NCBI RefSeq assembly: GCF_003951285.1 | Contig: NZ_RXFQ01000007.1 | Coordinates: 248,001 to 312,000 of the forward strand | Length of the DNA: 64,000 bases | DNA from: Variovorax beijingensis | Lineage (GTDB): Bacteria; Pseudomonadota; Gammaproteobacteria; Burkholderiales; Burkholderiaceae_C | Direction of reading: 5' to 3' | Shown: positions 45,367-53,470 of the stretch, piece by piece | How the letters are laid out: every line of letters starts with the position of its first letter | How positions within the stretch are numbered: the first letter of the stretch is position 1 | Notes under the pieces: model-generated | What the model was told of the DNA's origin: nothing | Database searches by the model: none | What the model saw: the letters and a program-made list of their open reading frames with translations, nothing else | Translations under genes and position numbers: made by a program

Positions 45367-47336
45367 GCAGGTAGAAAAAAGCTGATGGGCCGGCTGCGCC
45401 AGCGCGCCCAGATGGCGCTGCGGATGCGTGCGCGGTCACCCAGGCTGACGCTGTGCGCGCGCAGCGCCAGCCGGAATGCGAAATAGAAACTCACGCTCAC
45501 ATTGAGCGCGCCGATCACCGGGATGGCCGCCACCGCCCACCACAGCGCGGGCTGCGGGAGCACCGCCATGCCCATGGAGGCCGCGGCCGCCGCGATCTGC
45601 CCGGCCGACAGTGTCACGTGGCGCACGTCCAGCCCGAGCCCGAAGAAACCCGCGAATGCGGGCAGCAGTCCGAGCATGAGCCCGAGCGAGATGTTGGAGG
45701 CAAAGCCCGATATGTTCGTGCGCATGAAGGTGGCCCACCGGCGGGCGCGGGCGGCACCCAGAAAAGCGCCGATGCGAGGGTTGTAACGCATGGCGGAGTC
45801 CAGCCGATGCAGGACAAAGGCGTTTTCTGTCCAGCCCGCGACGATGCTGGCCGCGAACAGCAGCACGCCGGTCATGGCCGCGAAGAGCGCGGTCGGGCCC
45901 GCCAGCGAGAGCGACTGCAGCGTGGCCGCGGCATGCGCCGCGTCCAGCAGCGGCCGGCCGAGCGCGAACTGCACCAGGAGGGCGAGCGCCAGCATCGCGG
46001 GCACCACCAAGCCCACGTTGCCCAGCACGGCCGCCACCTGCGAACGCACCAGATTGGCCACTTCGTCGACGAAATCGGCCACCGCGGCATCGGTTTTGAT
46101 GTCGCGCAGCCGCGCCGCCATGGCGGGCGCCGTCATCGCGGGCTGCTTGGTGGCCAGCGTCAGGTGCAGCAACTGGATCGCGACGAAGCTCGCGGCATAC
46201 ATCAGGCCCGACCAGAACCCGCTCCAGAAGGCCGACAGGGCCAGCGAATAGATGCCGAACTTGAGCAGCACCGTCAGCGCGGTGAGCGCGCCGCCGCCCG
46301 CGGCCTTGCGCACCATCTGCAGGTAGCTGGCACGGTCGCGCGTGATGTAGTGCTCGCCGGTTTCGGCGCTGCGCTCGGTCACCTTGGCCGCCAGCATCGA
46401 GGAGTTCGAGGCGATCAGCGCGCGGATGCTGTTGCGCTCGCCGCCGGCCAGCACCAGCCGGCCCACCAGCCGCGCCACGCTGGGCGCGGGTGCGGGCGAG
46501 ATCAGGCAGTCGAGCAGCTCGCGGATGCGCAGCACCCGCTCGCGCAGCTGGCGCAGCCGGAACACCAGGCCGACCGAGACGCCGTTGGCCTCCAGATGCG
46601 TGTAGACCGAGGAGGCGCTGGCGCGGCAGGCGTCGAGCCGGTCGCGGAAGGCCGCGAACGCGGCCTGCAGCGCGTCTTCGTCGCGGGGTGCCCGGAACAT
46701 CTGCTCGCGCAATGCGTCGAGATCGGACATCAGCGCATGGAAGGCGCGGCTCTCGCTCGCCGCGCTCATGCGCAGCCGCAATTCGGGCGAGAAGCCGGCT
46801 GCCACCACCTGGCTGCTGCAGTAGGTGACGGCGTCCATCACGGTGTGGCGCCAGCGTGGGGCGCCGTCGATGTCGTCGAGCGCGGCGTCGGCCAGCAGGG
46901 CACCGATGCGCGCGAGCTGCGTGTCGTCCAGCAGCGCGATCCAGCCCGCGTCGAACGCGCCGGGCAGCACCATACGGAAAAGATCCGAGGCATCGGTGGT
47001 TTCGGGCGTGCCGGGCAGGATCTTGCGGCGCAGCCGTTCGGTGAGCTCGCTCACGAAGGCGGTGCGCGGCGCAAAGCCGTAGTCCGCCAGCAGCGTGGTC
47101 AGGTCGACCGCCTGCGTGAAGGCGCGCCACCATGCACGCAGGCGCTCGCGCAGCTCGGGCCGCGCCTCGACCGCGTCGAGCAGCAGCGACACCCGCCCCA
47201 CCGCGGCCTGCGGCGACGCGCGGTCGCCGCGCAGCCAGTCGAAGACGTCGATCAGCCAGATGTGGCGCTGCGCCACGTCCGCGGTCGGATCAAGCCGGGC
47301 CAGCAGCCCCTGCAGGTCAAGCGATGCAGCAGCCAT
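45363..47336 (-). CDS. COG4389 membrane protein annotated as site-specific recombinase (Gcr type)
   Basis: A 657-residue protein. The first half is soluble and helical ([20 protein letters not shown], then [20 protein letters not shown]); the second half has about six membrane helices from residue 355 onward. It matches the COG4389 'site-specific recombinase' family, whose name comes from an early gonococcal report. Nothing in it resembles a tyrosine or serine recombinase, so the label should not be read as a mobile element. It starts an operon with the antiporter and ybdK. Confidence 0.82.
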   Translation of the reverse strand: MAAASLDLQGLLARLDPTADVAQRHIWLIDVFDWLRGDRASPQAAVGRVSLLLDAVEARPELRERLRAWWRAFTQAVDLTTLLADYGFAPRTAFVSELTERLRRKILPGTPETTDASDLFRMVLPGAFDAGWIALLDDTQLARIGALLADAALDDIDGAPRWRHTVMDAVTYCSSQVVAAGFSPELRLRMSAASESRAFHALMSDLDALREQMFRAPRDEDALQAAFAAFRDRLDACRASASSVYTHLEANGVSVGLVFRLRQLRERVLRIRELLDCLISPAPAPSVARLVGRLVLAGGERNSIRALIASNSSMLAAKVTERSAETGEHYITRDRASYLQMVRKAAGGGALTALTVLLKFGIYSLALSAFWSGFWSGLMYAASFVAIQLLHLTLATKQPAMTAPAMAARLRDIKTDAAVADFVDEVANLVRSQVAAVLGNVGLVVPAMLALALLVQFALGRPLLDAAHAAATLQSLSLAGPTALFAAMTGVLLFAASIVAGWTENAFVLHRLDSAMRYNPRIGAFLGAARARRWATFMRTNISGFASNISLGLMLGLLPAFAGFFGLGLDVRHVTLSAGQIAAAAASMGMAVLPQPALWWAVAAIPVIGALNVSVSFYFAFRLALRAHSVSLGDRARIRSAIWARWRSRPISFFLPA

Positions 47337-47361
47337 GAAAAAAGTTAAAAAGGAGAACCAA

Positions 47362-47460
47362 ATGCCAGAAACACCGAGGAACCGGCTTTGCCGGCCTCAG
47401 GTGTTGCCCCCGGCGAGGGGGAGGGAGAAGCGACACGAAGTGCGCGAAGCCTGGGGGAGT
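47362..47460 (-). repeat. Dispersed intergenic repeat, copy 2
   Basis: Read on the minus strand, this interval between apaG and the COG4389 gene matches the block after dsbA (17384-17480): CACTTCGTGTC, a C-rich run, a GGGGGCAACACCTG block and AAGCCGGTTCC appear in the same order and spacing. A plus-strand ATG with a good ribosome-binding-like GGAG at 47362 is part of the repeat and does not open a convincing gene. Confidence 0.7.
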
Positions 47461-47461
47461 G

Positions 47462-47857
47462 CTAGTGCAGCACCCGTGAAACGGGCGCCCCGCCGATGTC
47501 CGCCTCCAGCACGAACATCGGAATCGGCACGTCGAAGCGCTCGCCATCCTCGGTCACCATGAAATAGCTGCCGTGCATGGTGCCGCTGGGCGCCTGCAGG
47601 CGGCAGCCGCTGGTGTAGCGGAACGATTCGCCGGGCGCCAGCAGCGGCTGCTGGCCGATCACGCCCAGGCCCTTGACCTCCTGCGCATGGCCCGAGGCGT
47701 CGTTGATGAGCCAGTGGCGGGCGATGAGCTGGGCGCTCGTCTCGCCCTCGTTGGTCACGGTGACGGTATAGGCGAAGGTGTAGATCTTGTCCTTGGGCGA
47801 GGACTGGTCTGCGAGATAGCGCGGTTCGACCTGGACGCGGATGGGGCTGTGCGGCAT
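47462..47857 (-). CDS. apaG: ApaG protein
   Basis: A 131-residue fibronectin-III-like protein of the ApaG family. Conserved blocks are KIYTFAYTVTVTNEG, LIARHWLINDA, VKGLGVIGQQPLLAPGESFR and the GTMHGSYFMV strand. It has been linked to Co2+/Mg2+ homeostasis and, in other species, to pyrophosphate binding. The start MPHSPIRVQVEPRYL is the family N-terminus; an ATG eleven codons upstream is unlikely. The gene is divergent from rpe. Confidence 0.95.
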   Translation of the reverse strand: MPHSPIRVQVEPRYLADQSSPKDKIYTFAYTVTVTNEGETSAQLIARHWLINDASGHAQEVKGLGVIGQQPLLAPGESFRYTSGCRLQAPSGTMHGSYFMVTEDGERFDVPIPMFVLEADIGGAPVSRVLH

Positions 47858-47928
47858 GCGCGCGATGGTAACTGGAGCCTTCCCTTGCACTGCTTTCCGG
47901 GTTTTCCGCCGGCTGCGACAATCGGGGC

Positions 47929-48627
47929 ATGAGCAGCACGCCGTTCCGCATCGCCCCCTCCATTCTCTCGGCCGATTTCGCCCACCTGGGCGACGAACTG
48001 GCCAAGGTCATCGCCGCCGGCGCCGACTGGATCCATTTCGACGTGATGGACAACCATTACGTGCCGAACCTGACCTTCGGCCCGATGATCTGCAAGGCCC
48101 TCAAGCCCTACGCCAAAACGGCCGACGGCGAGGCGGTGCCGATCGACGTGCACCTGATGATCCAGCCGGTCGATGCGCTGGCCGCCTCTTTCGCGGAAGC
48201 GGGCGCCGACTACATCAGCTTCCACCCCGATGCCTCGCCGCACGTGAACCGCAGCATCCAGTCCATCAAGGGCGCGGGCTGCAAGGCGGGGCTGGTGTTC
48301 AACCCGGGGCTGGGCCTGGAGGCGCTCGACTGGGCCATCGACGACATCGACCTGATCCTGATCATGTCCGTGAACCCCGGCTTCGGCGGGCAGAGCTTCA
48401 TCGATTCGGCGCTGCGCAAGATCGAACTCGCGCGCAAGCGCATCGAGCAGAGCGGGCGCGACATCCGGCTGGAAGTGGACGGCGGCATCAAGGCCGACAA
48501 CATCGCGCGCGTGGCTTCCGCCGGCGCCGACACCTTCGTGGCCGGCAGCGCGATCTTCAACGCCAAGGACTACGCGGCGGTGATCTCGTCCATGCGCGAC
48601 CAGCTCGCGGGCGTGGGCGGCAAGTAG
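47929..48627 (+). CDS. rpe: Ribulose-phosphate 3-epimerase
   Basis: A 232-residue TIM-barrel enzyme that interconverts ribulose 5-phosphate and xylulose 5-phosphate in the pentose phosphate and Calvin cycles. Conserved segments are [33 protein letters not shown] (metal-binding His and Asp), [16 protein letters not shown] and [10 protein letters not shown]. The length is normal. It lies downstream of divergent apaG and ends nine bases before the convergent small gene. Confidence 0.97.
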   Translation: MSSTPFRIAPSILSADFAHLGDELAKVIAAGADWIHFDVMDNHYVPNLTFGPMICKALKPYAKTADGEAVPIDVHLMIQPVDALAASFAEAGADYISFHPDASPHVNRSIQSIKGAGCKAGLVFNPGLGLEALDWAIDDIDLILIMSVNPGFGGQSFIDSALRKIELARKRIEQSGRDIRLEVDGGIKADNIARVASAGADTFVAGSAIFNAKDYAAVISSMRDQLAGVGGK

Positions 48628-48636
48628 GAACTTCGG

Positions 48637-48909
48637 TCAGCGCTTGACCTTGTCGTTGTAGACGCGGTCCGTGACCGGCCCGCGGTCGGTGTCCACGACG
48701 CCGCGCTCGATGTCCTCGTGGCCCTGGCGGCCGACCTCGGGCGGCTGCCCGTCCTGCGTCTCCTGGCTGTCGGAAGACTCGTCGTGCTCGTGCGGCAGGC
48801 GCGGCGCCGAATCGCCGCCCTGCTGGGTCTTGGTGTCGCCGCCGCCGGCGTCCCGCAGCGGGTCGCTCGGTTCGGCCGGGTCCTTGGTACGGGGCTTGGT
48901 GCTGCTCAT
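48637..48909 (-). CDS. Small hydrophilic protein, possibly stress-related
   Basis: A 90-residue, highly charged, probably disordered protein (MSSTKPRTKDPAEPSDPLRD, later PHEHDESSDSQETQDGQPPE). There is no signal peptide or hydrophobic segment. The start at 48909 is chosen over an upstream ATG whose reading frame runs through the tetranucleotide repeat. A CCTAC-N18-CCTAC element, also found before the Ku gene, lies 75 bases upstream. No family is recognised. Confidence 0.6.
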   Translation of the reverse strand: MSSTKPRTKDPAEPSDPLRDAGGGDTKTQQGGDSAPRLPHEHDESSDSQETQDGQPPEVGRQGHEDIERGVVDTDRGPVTDRVYNDKVKR

Positions 48910-48983
48910 GGCGCTTGGTTCCTTCGCTTCGCGGTGTCTGTGTGCATCCACGGCGAGCCTGCATGGCGCGCCGGCCGCAGCCG

Positions 48984-49011
48984 GTAGGACAGCCCAGGCA
49001 TGCCCTGTAGG
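48984..49011 (-). promoter_or_regulatory. CCTAC-N18-CCTAC element before the small hydrophilic gene
   Basis: On the minus strand CCTAC occurs twice with exactly 18 bases between (complements of 49007-49011 and 48984-48988). The same pattern and spacing is found before the Ku gene. It may be a promoter or an activator site; which one is not known. Confidence 0.4.
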
Positions 49012-49031
49012 CCCGGCGCGCCGGGCCGCAG

Positions 49032-49064
<33 letters not shown>

Positions 49065-49127
49065 GTGCCGCTATGAAACGAGTAGCGGCTTTGCGCACAG
49101 GGGAAGGCCTCCGCAATAATCGCCCGG

Positions 49128-50123
49128 ATGTCCTCCGATCCTCTTGCGGCCGCCGCCACCGACAACTTGCGCATCCATACCTTCGCCGCGCTGGAGCCCG
49201 GTCCGCGGCTGCTCGTGCTGGGCGGCGTGCATGGCGACGAGACCTGCGGTACCGCGGGCATCGAGCGCGTGCTGGCCGAGCTCGACGGCGGCACCTTCCG
49301 GCTGCGGCGCGGGCAGCTCACGCTGGTGCCGGTCGCCAACCCGCTGGCGCGGCGGCGCCTGCAGCGCGAGGGCGAGCGCAACCTCAACCGCCTGTTCAAG
49401 CCCAGCGCGGAGCCCGCGGACTACGAAGACCGGGTCACCAACGTGCTGTGCCCGCTGATCGAGCGGCACGACGTGCTGCTCGACCTGCATTCCTTCCAGA
49501 GCGAGGGCGAGGCCTTCGCGATGATCGGCCCGCGGGACAACACCGGCACGCTCGAGCCCTTCGCGCGCGCCAGCGAGGAGGGGCTGCTCGCGCTGCACCT
49601 GGGCACGCCCATCGTGGTGGAGGGCTGGCTCGACATCTATGCTGCCGGGCTCGCGCAGCGTTCCGCCGGCATCGCGGTGGGCGAGGACGCGATCGACTTC
49701 GGCCGCGGCACCAACGAGTACATCCGCAATTGCGGCGGCTACGGCGTCACGCTCGAATGCGGCCAGCACCGGGACCCGAAGGCGCCCGAGGTGGCGTGGC
49801 GCGCCATCCGCCGCGCGCTCGCGCTGCTCGGCATGGCGGCGCTGCCACAGGGCCTGCTGGCGGAGCCGCCCAAGCCGCCGCAGCTGCTGCGCCTGGCGAG
49901 CGTGACCGACCGGCTGCACGAGGATGACAGCTTCGTGCGCGACTGGGCCACCTTCGATGCGGTGCAGCGCGGCGAACCCATCGGCATGCGCCACGACGGC
50001 ACGCTGGTGAGCGCGCCGGACGACGGATTCATCGTCTTTCCCAACGCGCTGGCGCTGCCCGGCGCCGAATGGTTCTACTTCGCGCATCCGAGCGAGCGCG
50101 TGCTCGGGCCCGCCGCCGCCTGA
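49128..50123 (+). CDS. Succinylglutamate desuccinylase/aspartoacylase family protein
   Basis: A 331-residue zinc carboxypeptidase-like hydrolase. The zinc and substrate motif LGGVHGDETCGTAG, the RNLNRLF loop and DLHSFQSEGEAFAM with the later catalytic-type glutamate (YGVTLECGQHRD) identify the AstE/aspartoacylase family. It should cut an N-acyl amide in the cytosol; the substrate is not clear and no arginine-degradation genes are nearby. A tetranucleotide microsatellite lies in its upstream region. Confidence 0.9.
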   Translation: MSSDPLAAAATDNLRIHTFAALEPGPRLLVLGGVHGDETCGTAGIERVLAELDGGTFRLRRGQLTLVPVANPLARRRLQREGERNLNRLFKPSAEPADYEDRVTNVLCPLIERHDVLLDLHSFQSEGEAFAMIGPRDNTGTLEPFARASEEGLLALHLGTPIVVEGWLDIYAAGLAQRSAGIAVGEDAIDFGRGTNEYIRNCGGYGVTLECGQHRDPKAPEVAWRAIRRALALLGMAALPQGLLAEPPKPPQLLRLASVTDRLHEDDSFVRDWATFDAVQRGEPIGMRHDGTLVSAPDDGFIVFPNALALPGAEWFYFAHPSERVLGPAAA

Positions 50124-50124
50124 A

Positions 50125-50152
50125 CCTACGGCAGGCGCCGCCGCGCTCCTAC
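50125..50152 (+). promoter_or_regulatory. CCTAC-N18-CCTAC element before Ku
   Basis: CCTAC at 50125-50129 and again at 50148-50152, with 18 bases between, lies 51 bases before the Ku start. The spacing is identical to that before the small hydrophilic gene at 48.9 kb, which suggests one shared regulator or sigma factor. Confidence 0.4.
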
Positions 50153-50202
50153 ATCGCGCAGCGGCGCGGGGCGCAGAGTCTCGAGGCTGAAGGAGTGTGT
50201 CC

Positions 50203-51228
50203 ATGGCAGTCTCGAAAAAAGCCCCCGCGCCGCGCGTCCTGTGGAAGGGCGCGATCAGCTTCGGCCTCGTCCACATTCCGGTGGCGCTGTACTCGGCCAC
50301 CACCGACCACGGCATCGACTTCGACTGGCTCGACAAGCGCACGATGGACCCGGTCGGCTACAAGCGCATCAACAAGAAGACCGGCAAGGAGATCGCGCGC
50401 GAGAACATCGTCAAGGGCATCGAGTACGAGGATGGCGAATACGTGGTGCTGAGCGACAAGGAAATTGCCGACGCCTATCCCAAGACCACGCAGACCATCG
50501 AGATCGAGAGCTTCGTGCCCGCCAACGGCATTCCGTTCGTCTATCTCGAGCGCCCCTACTACGTGGCGCCCATCAACCGCGGTGCCAAGGTGTATGCGCT
50601 GCTGCGCGAGACGCTGCAGCGCAGCCAGCGCATCGGCGTGGCGCGCGTGGTGATCCAGACCAAGCAGCACCTGGCCGCGCTCGTGCCCGTGGGCCCGGGG
50701 CTGGTGCTGAACCTGCTGCGCTGGGGCGCCGACATCCGGCCCTGGACCGAGCTCCCGCTGCCGTCGGAAGACGCGAAGAAGGCGGGGCTGCGCGAGCACG
50801 AGATCAAGATGGCCGAGCAGCTGGTCGAGGACATGAGCGCCGAATGGGACCCGGACGAGTACAAGGACGAGTTCAAGGACGAGATCCTGCGGCTGGTCGA
50901 CCGCAAGGTGGCCGCGGGCCAGACCGAGACCGTGGCGCAGATCGAGCCCGAGGAAGGCCAGTCTGTCGAGAGCCGCGGCGCGAAGATCATCGACCTCACC
51001 GAGCTGCTGCAGCGCAGCCTGCGCAAGGGTGGGGGCGGCAAGGCGGCTGCGGCCAGCGAAGACAGCGACGATGAAGAAGAGGCACCCGCGGCAACCAGGG
51101 CCAAGCCCAGGCCCAAGGCCAAGCCCGGGGCCCATGGCAAGACCGCCGCAAAAAGCAGCAGCAGCGGCGGCGCCGCACGCAAGCGCACTGCGGCCAAGGC
51201 CGCCACCGCCCGGCGCCGCGCGGCATGA
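50203..51228 (+). CDS. ku: Ku protein (non-homologous end joining)
   Basis: A 341-residue bacterial Ku, which binds broken DNA ends and recruits LigD. The Ku core starts RVLWKGAISFGLVHIPVALY and runs to about residue 260. The tail (from about 275) is a long Lys/Ala-rich extension (AAKSSSSGGAARKRTAAKAA) that probably contacts DNA. The start at 50203 has AAGGAG about 8 bases upstream. The stop overlaps the ATG of the LigD-type polymerase gene by four bases. Confidence 0.96.
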   Translation: MAVSKKAPAPRVLWKGAISFGLVHIPVALYSATTDHGIDFDWLDKRTMDPVGYKRINKKTGKEIARENIVKGIEYEDGEYVVLSDKEIADAYPKTTQTIEIESFVPANGIPFVYLERPYYVAPINRGAKVYALLRETLQRSQRIGVARVVIQTKQHLAALVPVGPGLVLNLLRWGADIRPWTELPLPSEDAKKAGLREHEIKMAEQLVEDMSAEWDPDEYKDEFKDEILRLVDRKVAAGQTETVAQIEPEEGQSVESRGAKIIDLTELLQRSLRKGGGGKAAAASEDSDDEEEAPAATRAKPRPKAKPGAHGKTAAKSSSSGGAARKRTAAKAATARRRAA

Positions 51229-52133
51229 GCGGGCGCATGGCCACGGCGCAGAAGGCGCCGCGCATCACGCACGCGGAGCGCGTGATCGACGCCGCCAGCG
51301 GCCTCACCAAGGGCGATCTCGCGGCCTACTACGCGCGCGTCGCGCCGCTGATCCTGCCGCACCTCGAGGGGCGCCCGGTGGCGCTGGTGCGCGCGCCCGA
51401 CGGCGTGGGCGGCGAGCTGTTCTTCCAGAAGCACGCGCAGCACAGCGACATCGCGGGCATCAAGCTGCTCGATCCCGCGCTCGACCCGGGCCACGACCCG
51501 CTGCTGCAGATCGACACTGCCGAGGCGCTGCTCGGCGCGGCGCAGTACAACACCGTCGAGCTGCACACCTGGAACGCCACCTCGCGCGCCATCGGCAAGC
51601 CCGACCGCATGACCTTCGACCTCGACCCCGGCGAAGGCATCGACTGGCAGCAGATGCAGGAAGCAGCGCTGCTGGTGCGCGTGCTGCTCGACGAGCTCGG
51701 CCTGCCGTCGTTCCTCAAGACCAGCGGCGGCAAGGGGCTGCACGTGGTGGTGCCGCTGCGGCGCCAGTTCGGCTGGGACGAGGTGCGCGGCTTCTCGCGG
51801 GCCATCGTCGAGCACCTGGCGCGCACCGTGCCGGAGCGCTTCGTGGCCAAGAGCGGGCCGCGCAACCGCGTGGGCAGGATCTTCGCGGACTACCTTCGCA
51901 ACGGCTTCGGCGCCACCACCGTCAGTGCGTGGTCGGCGCGCGCCCGGCCCGGCATGGGCGTGTCGGTGCCGCTGGCCTGGGAAGAGCTGCCCGACCTGGA
52001 CAGCGCCGCCCACTGGACGGTGGCCAACATCGGCCCGCGCCTGGCCACCGGCAACACGCCCTGGGACGCGATGGAGCGCAGCCGCACCGGCCTTCGCGAT
52101 GCCATGGAGATGCTCGGCTTCCTGCCCGCCTGA
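51225..52133 (+). CDS. ligD: LigD polymerase-domain protein (non-homologous end joining)
   Basis: A 302-residue protein made only of the LigD polymerase/primase domain: LTKGDLAAYYARVAPLILPH, LFFQKHAQHSDIAGI, and the catalytic carboxylates of MTFDLDPGEGIDWQQ, with FLKTSGGKGLHVVVPL and RVGRIFADYLRNGFGATT further on. There is no ATP-dependent ligase or phosphoesterase domain, which in many proteobacteria are in the same polypeptide. It is coupled to ku and would add nucleotides at broken ends. The ligase must be encoded elsewhere. Confidence 0.93.
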   Translation: MSGRMATAQKAPRITHAERVIDAASGLTKGDLAAYYARVAPLILPHLEGRPVALVRAPDGVGGELFFQKHAQHSDIAGIKLLDPALDPGHDPLLQIDTAEALLGAAQYNTVELHTWNATSRAIGKPDRMTFDLDPGEGIDWQQMQEAALLVRVLLDELGLPSFLKTSGGKGLHVVVPLRRQFGWDEVRGFSRAIVEHLARTVPERFVAKSGPRNRVGRIFADYLRNGFGATTVSAWSARARPGMGVSVPLAWEELPDLDSAAHWTVANIGPRLATGNTPWDAMERSRTGLRDAMEMLGFLPA

Positions 52134-52147
52134 GCAAGGCCGCGGGC

Positions 52148-52966
52148 CTATTGCGGCACTTCCTCGGTCGTCACTTCGAAGCGCTTGAGCGAGTTGGCGC
52201 CGAACACCATGGTGATCGGCACGTCGGCCGCGTCGCGTCCGCGCGCAATCACGATGCGGCCAATGCGCGGCACGTTGTGGCGCGCATCGAAGGTGTACCA
52301 GCGCTCTCCCAGGTACACCTCGAACCAGGCGCTGAAGTCCATCGGGGAGGGCACGGGCGGAACGCCGATGTCGCCCAGGTAGCCGGTGGCATAGCGCGCG
52401 GGAATGTTCATGCAGCGGCACAGCGTGATCGCCAGGTGGGCGAAGTCGCGGCACACGCCCGTGCGCTCGCGGAACCCCTCCAGCGCCGTGCGCGTGGCGC
52501 GCGCGCTCTGGTAGTCGAAGCGCAGGTGCTCGTGCACGAAATCGCAGATGGACTGGACGCGGTGCCAGCCCGGTGCCACGCTGGAAAAGTTGCTCCAGGC
52601 GAACGCGAGCAGTTCGCTGTCGACCTCGCAGTAGCGGCTCGGCAGCAGGAAGGGCAGCGTGGCGACCGGCAGGTCCGCCGCCGCGTGCTCGGCGGCGCCG
52701 AAGTCCACCGGATCGGCCCAGCCCGGGTCGAACACCACCGCATGGTTGCGCAGCCGCACGCTCTGCACGCCCGCGGGAATCCGCACGCGCGCGCAATGGT
52801 TGTCGAAGCCGTCCATGTAGTAGTCGGTATGCAGCGGCGGCGTGAGGGTGACGTGCTCGCCGTCCTGCAGGTCCGCCGCGCGCGAAGGGTGGACATGCAG
52901 CATGTAGACCAGTGCCGTGGGCGCCGTGACGGCGAGTTCGATGTCGAAACCGATCTTGATCTGCAT
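52148..52966 (-). CDS. Transglutaminase-like protein lacking the usual catalytic histidine
   Basis: A 272-residue cytosolic protein of the transglutaminase-like (COG1305) superfamily. The catalytic cysteine is in ERTGVCRDFAHLAITLCR and the aspartate in RWYTFDARHN. The residue that is normally histidine is serine in the motif DFSAWFEVYL (usually HAW). The N-terminal half is beta-rich. The family includes peptidases and transamidases; activity here is doubtful or differs. It is divergent from the katE operon and shares its upstream region. Confidence 0.85.
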   Translation of the reverse strand: MQIKIGFDIELAVTAPTALVYMLHVHPSRAADLQDGEHVTLTPPLHTDYYMDGFDNHCARVRIPAGVQSVRLRNHAVVFDPGWADPVDFGAAEHAAADLPVATLPFLLPSRYCEVDSELLAFAWSNFSSVAPGWHRVQSICDFVHEHLRFDYQSARATRTALEGFRERTGVCRDFAHLAITLCRCMNIPARYATGYLGDIGVPPVPSPMDFSAWFEVYLGERWYTFDARHNVPRIGRIVIARGRDAADVPITMVFGANSLKRFEVTTEEVPQ

Positions 52967-53302
52967 GTTTCTTTCTCTCTTCCCTGTGTAAATGGCTTCG
53001 GTCCACGAATGCCCAAGCAGGCTTCGTGCCGCCTGTGTTCGATGCTACGGCTGCGAACGAGGCGCGGATGCGGGCCGACACGCCAGGCCGCGTAGGCGGC
53101 AGCCAGGTGCTGTCGGTGCGCTCCTACCCCGTAGGCACCGCCTCTCCCACAAGGGTGGGCGAGGCGCCACTACGGGTAACAGTGTGAGAAAAACATAACC
53201 TTTGGATTCGCTCGCAACTGCCCCCGCGAACCCGCTTTCGTGGCTTCATGGAGGCCGCAGCGCAAGCATCGAGTTTTTCAATCTGATCTGCTGGAGCGAA
53301 TC
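52967..53302. promoter_or_regulatory. Intergenic region of katE and the transglutaminase-like gene
   Basis: No gene was found in these 336 bases. They hold several CTAC or GTAG words of the type seen before Ku, including CCTAC at 53123-53127 and CGTAGG at 53091-53096, and a long hairpin at 53125-53178. An AT-rich stretch, GAGAAAAACATAACC, begins near 53186, about 110 bases before the operon, where a promoter would be expected. Confidence 0.4.
53125..53178. repeat. Long hairpin upstream of the katE operon
   Basis: TACCCCGTAG (53125-53134) pairs with CTACGGGTA (53170-53178). Inside it CGCCTC, T, CCCAC (53139-53150) pairs with GTGGG, C, GAGGCG (53155-53166) around an AAGG loop. There is no T run after it, so it is unlikely to be a terminator; it might be a regulator site or an RNA structure. 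Confidence 0.55.
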
Positions 53303-53470
53303 ATGGATCTGTCGTCGCTGTTCGATTCACTCACCGGTGCTTGGGGGGATGAAATCCTGTTCTGGGTGGTGGCCGCCGTGGCGGGCTTCATCTGCCTGAT
53401 TGCGCTGGTGAACGTGCTGGACCTTTTTCTCGACAACGAAGCTGACCCTCCCATGAAAGACCCTCGATGA
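53303..53470 (+). CDS. Single-helix membrane microprotein upstream of katE
   Basis: A 55-residue protein with one strong hydrophobic helix (ILFWVVAAVAGFICLIALVN) between acidic ends (MDLSSLFDSLTGAWGDE and [16 protein letters not shown]). GGAG lies about 7-10 bases before the ATG. Its stop overlaps the katE ATG by four bases, so translation of the catalase depends on it. No family is recognised; it could tether or regulate the catalase. Confidence 0.7.
   Translation: MDLSSLFDSLTGAWGDEILFWVVAAVAGFICLIALVNVLDLFLDNEADPPMKDPR

Noticed and set aside
45363-47336. A mobile element, because the family is called site-specific recombinase
   Set aside because: The protein has membrane helices and no recombinase catalytic motif; no inverted or direct repeats flank it.
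47362-47562. A plus-strand ORF starting MPETPRNRLC with GGAG before it
   Set aside because: The start is inside the dispersed repeat and the rest is antisense to apaG.
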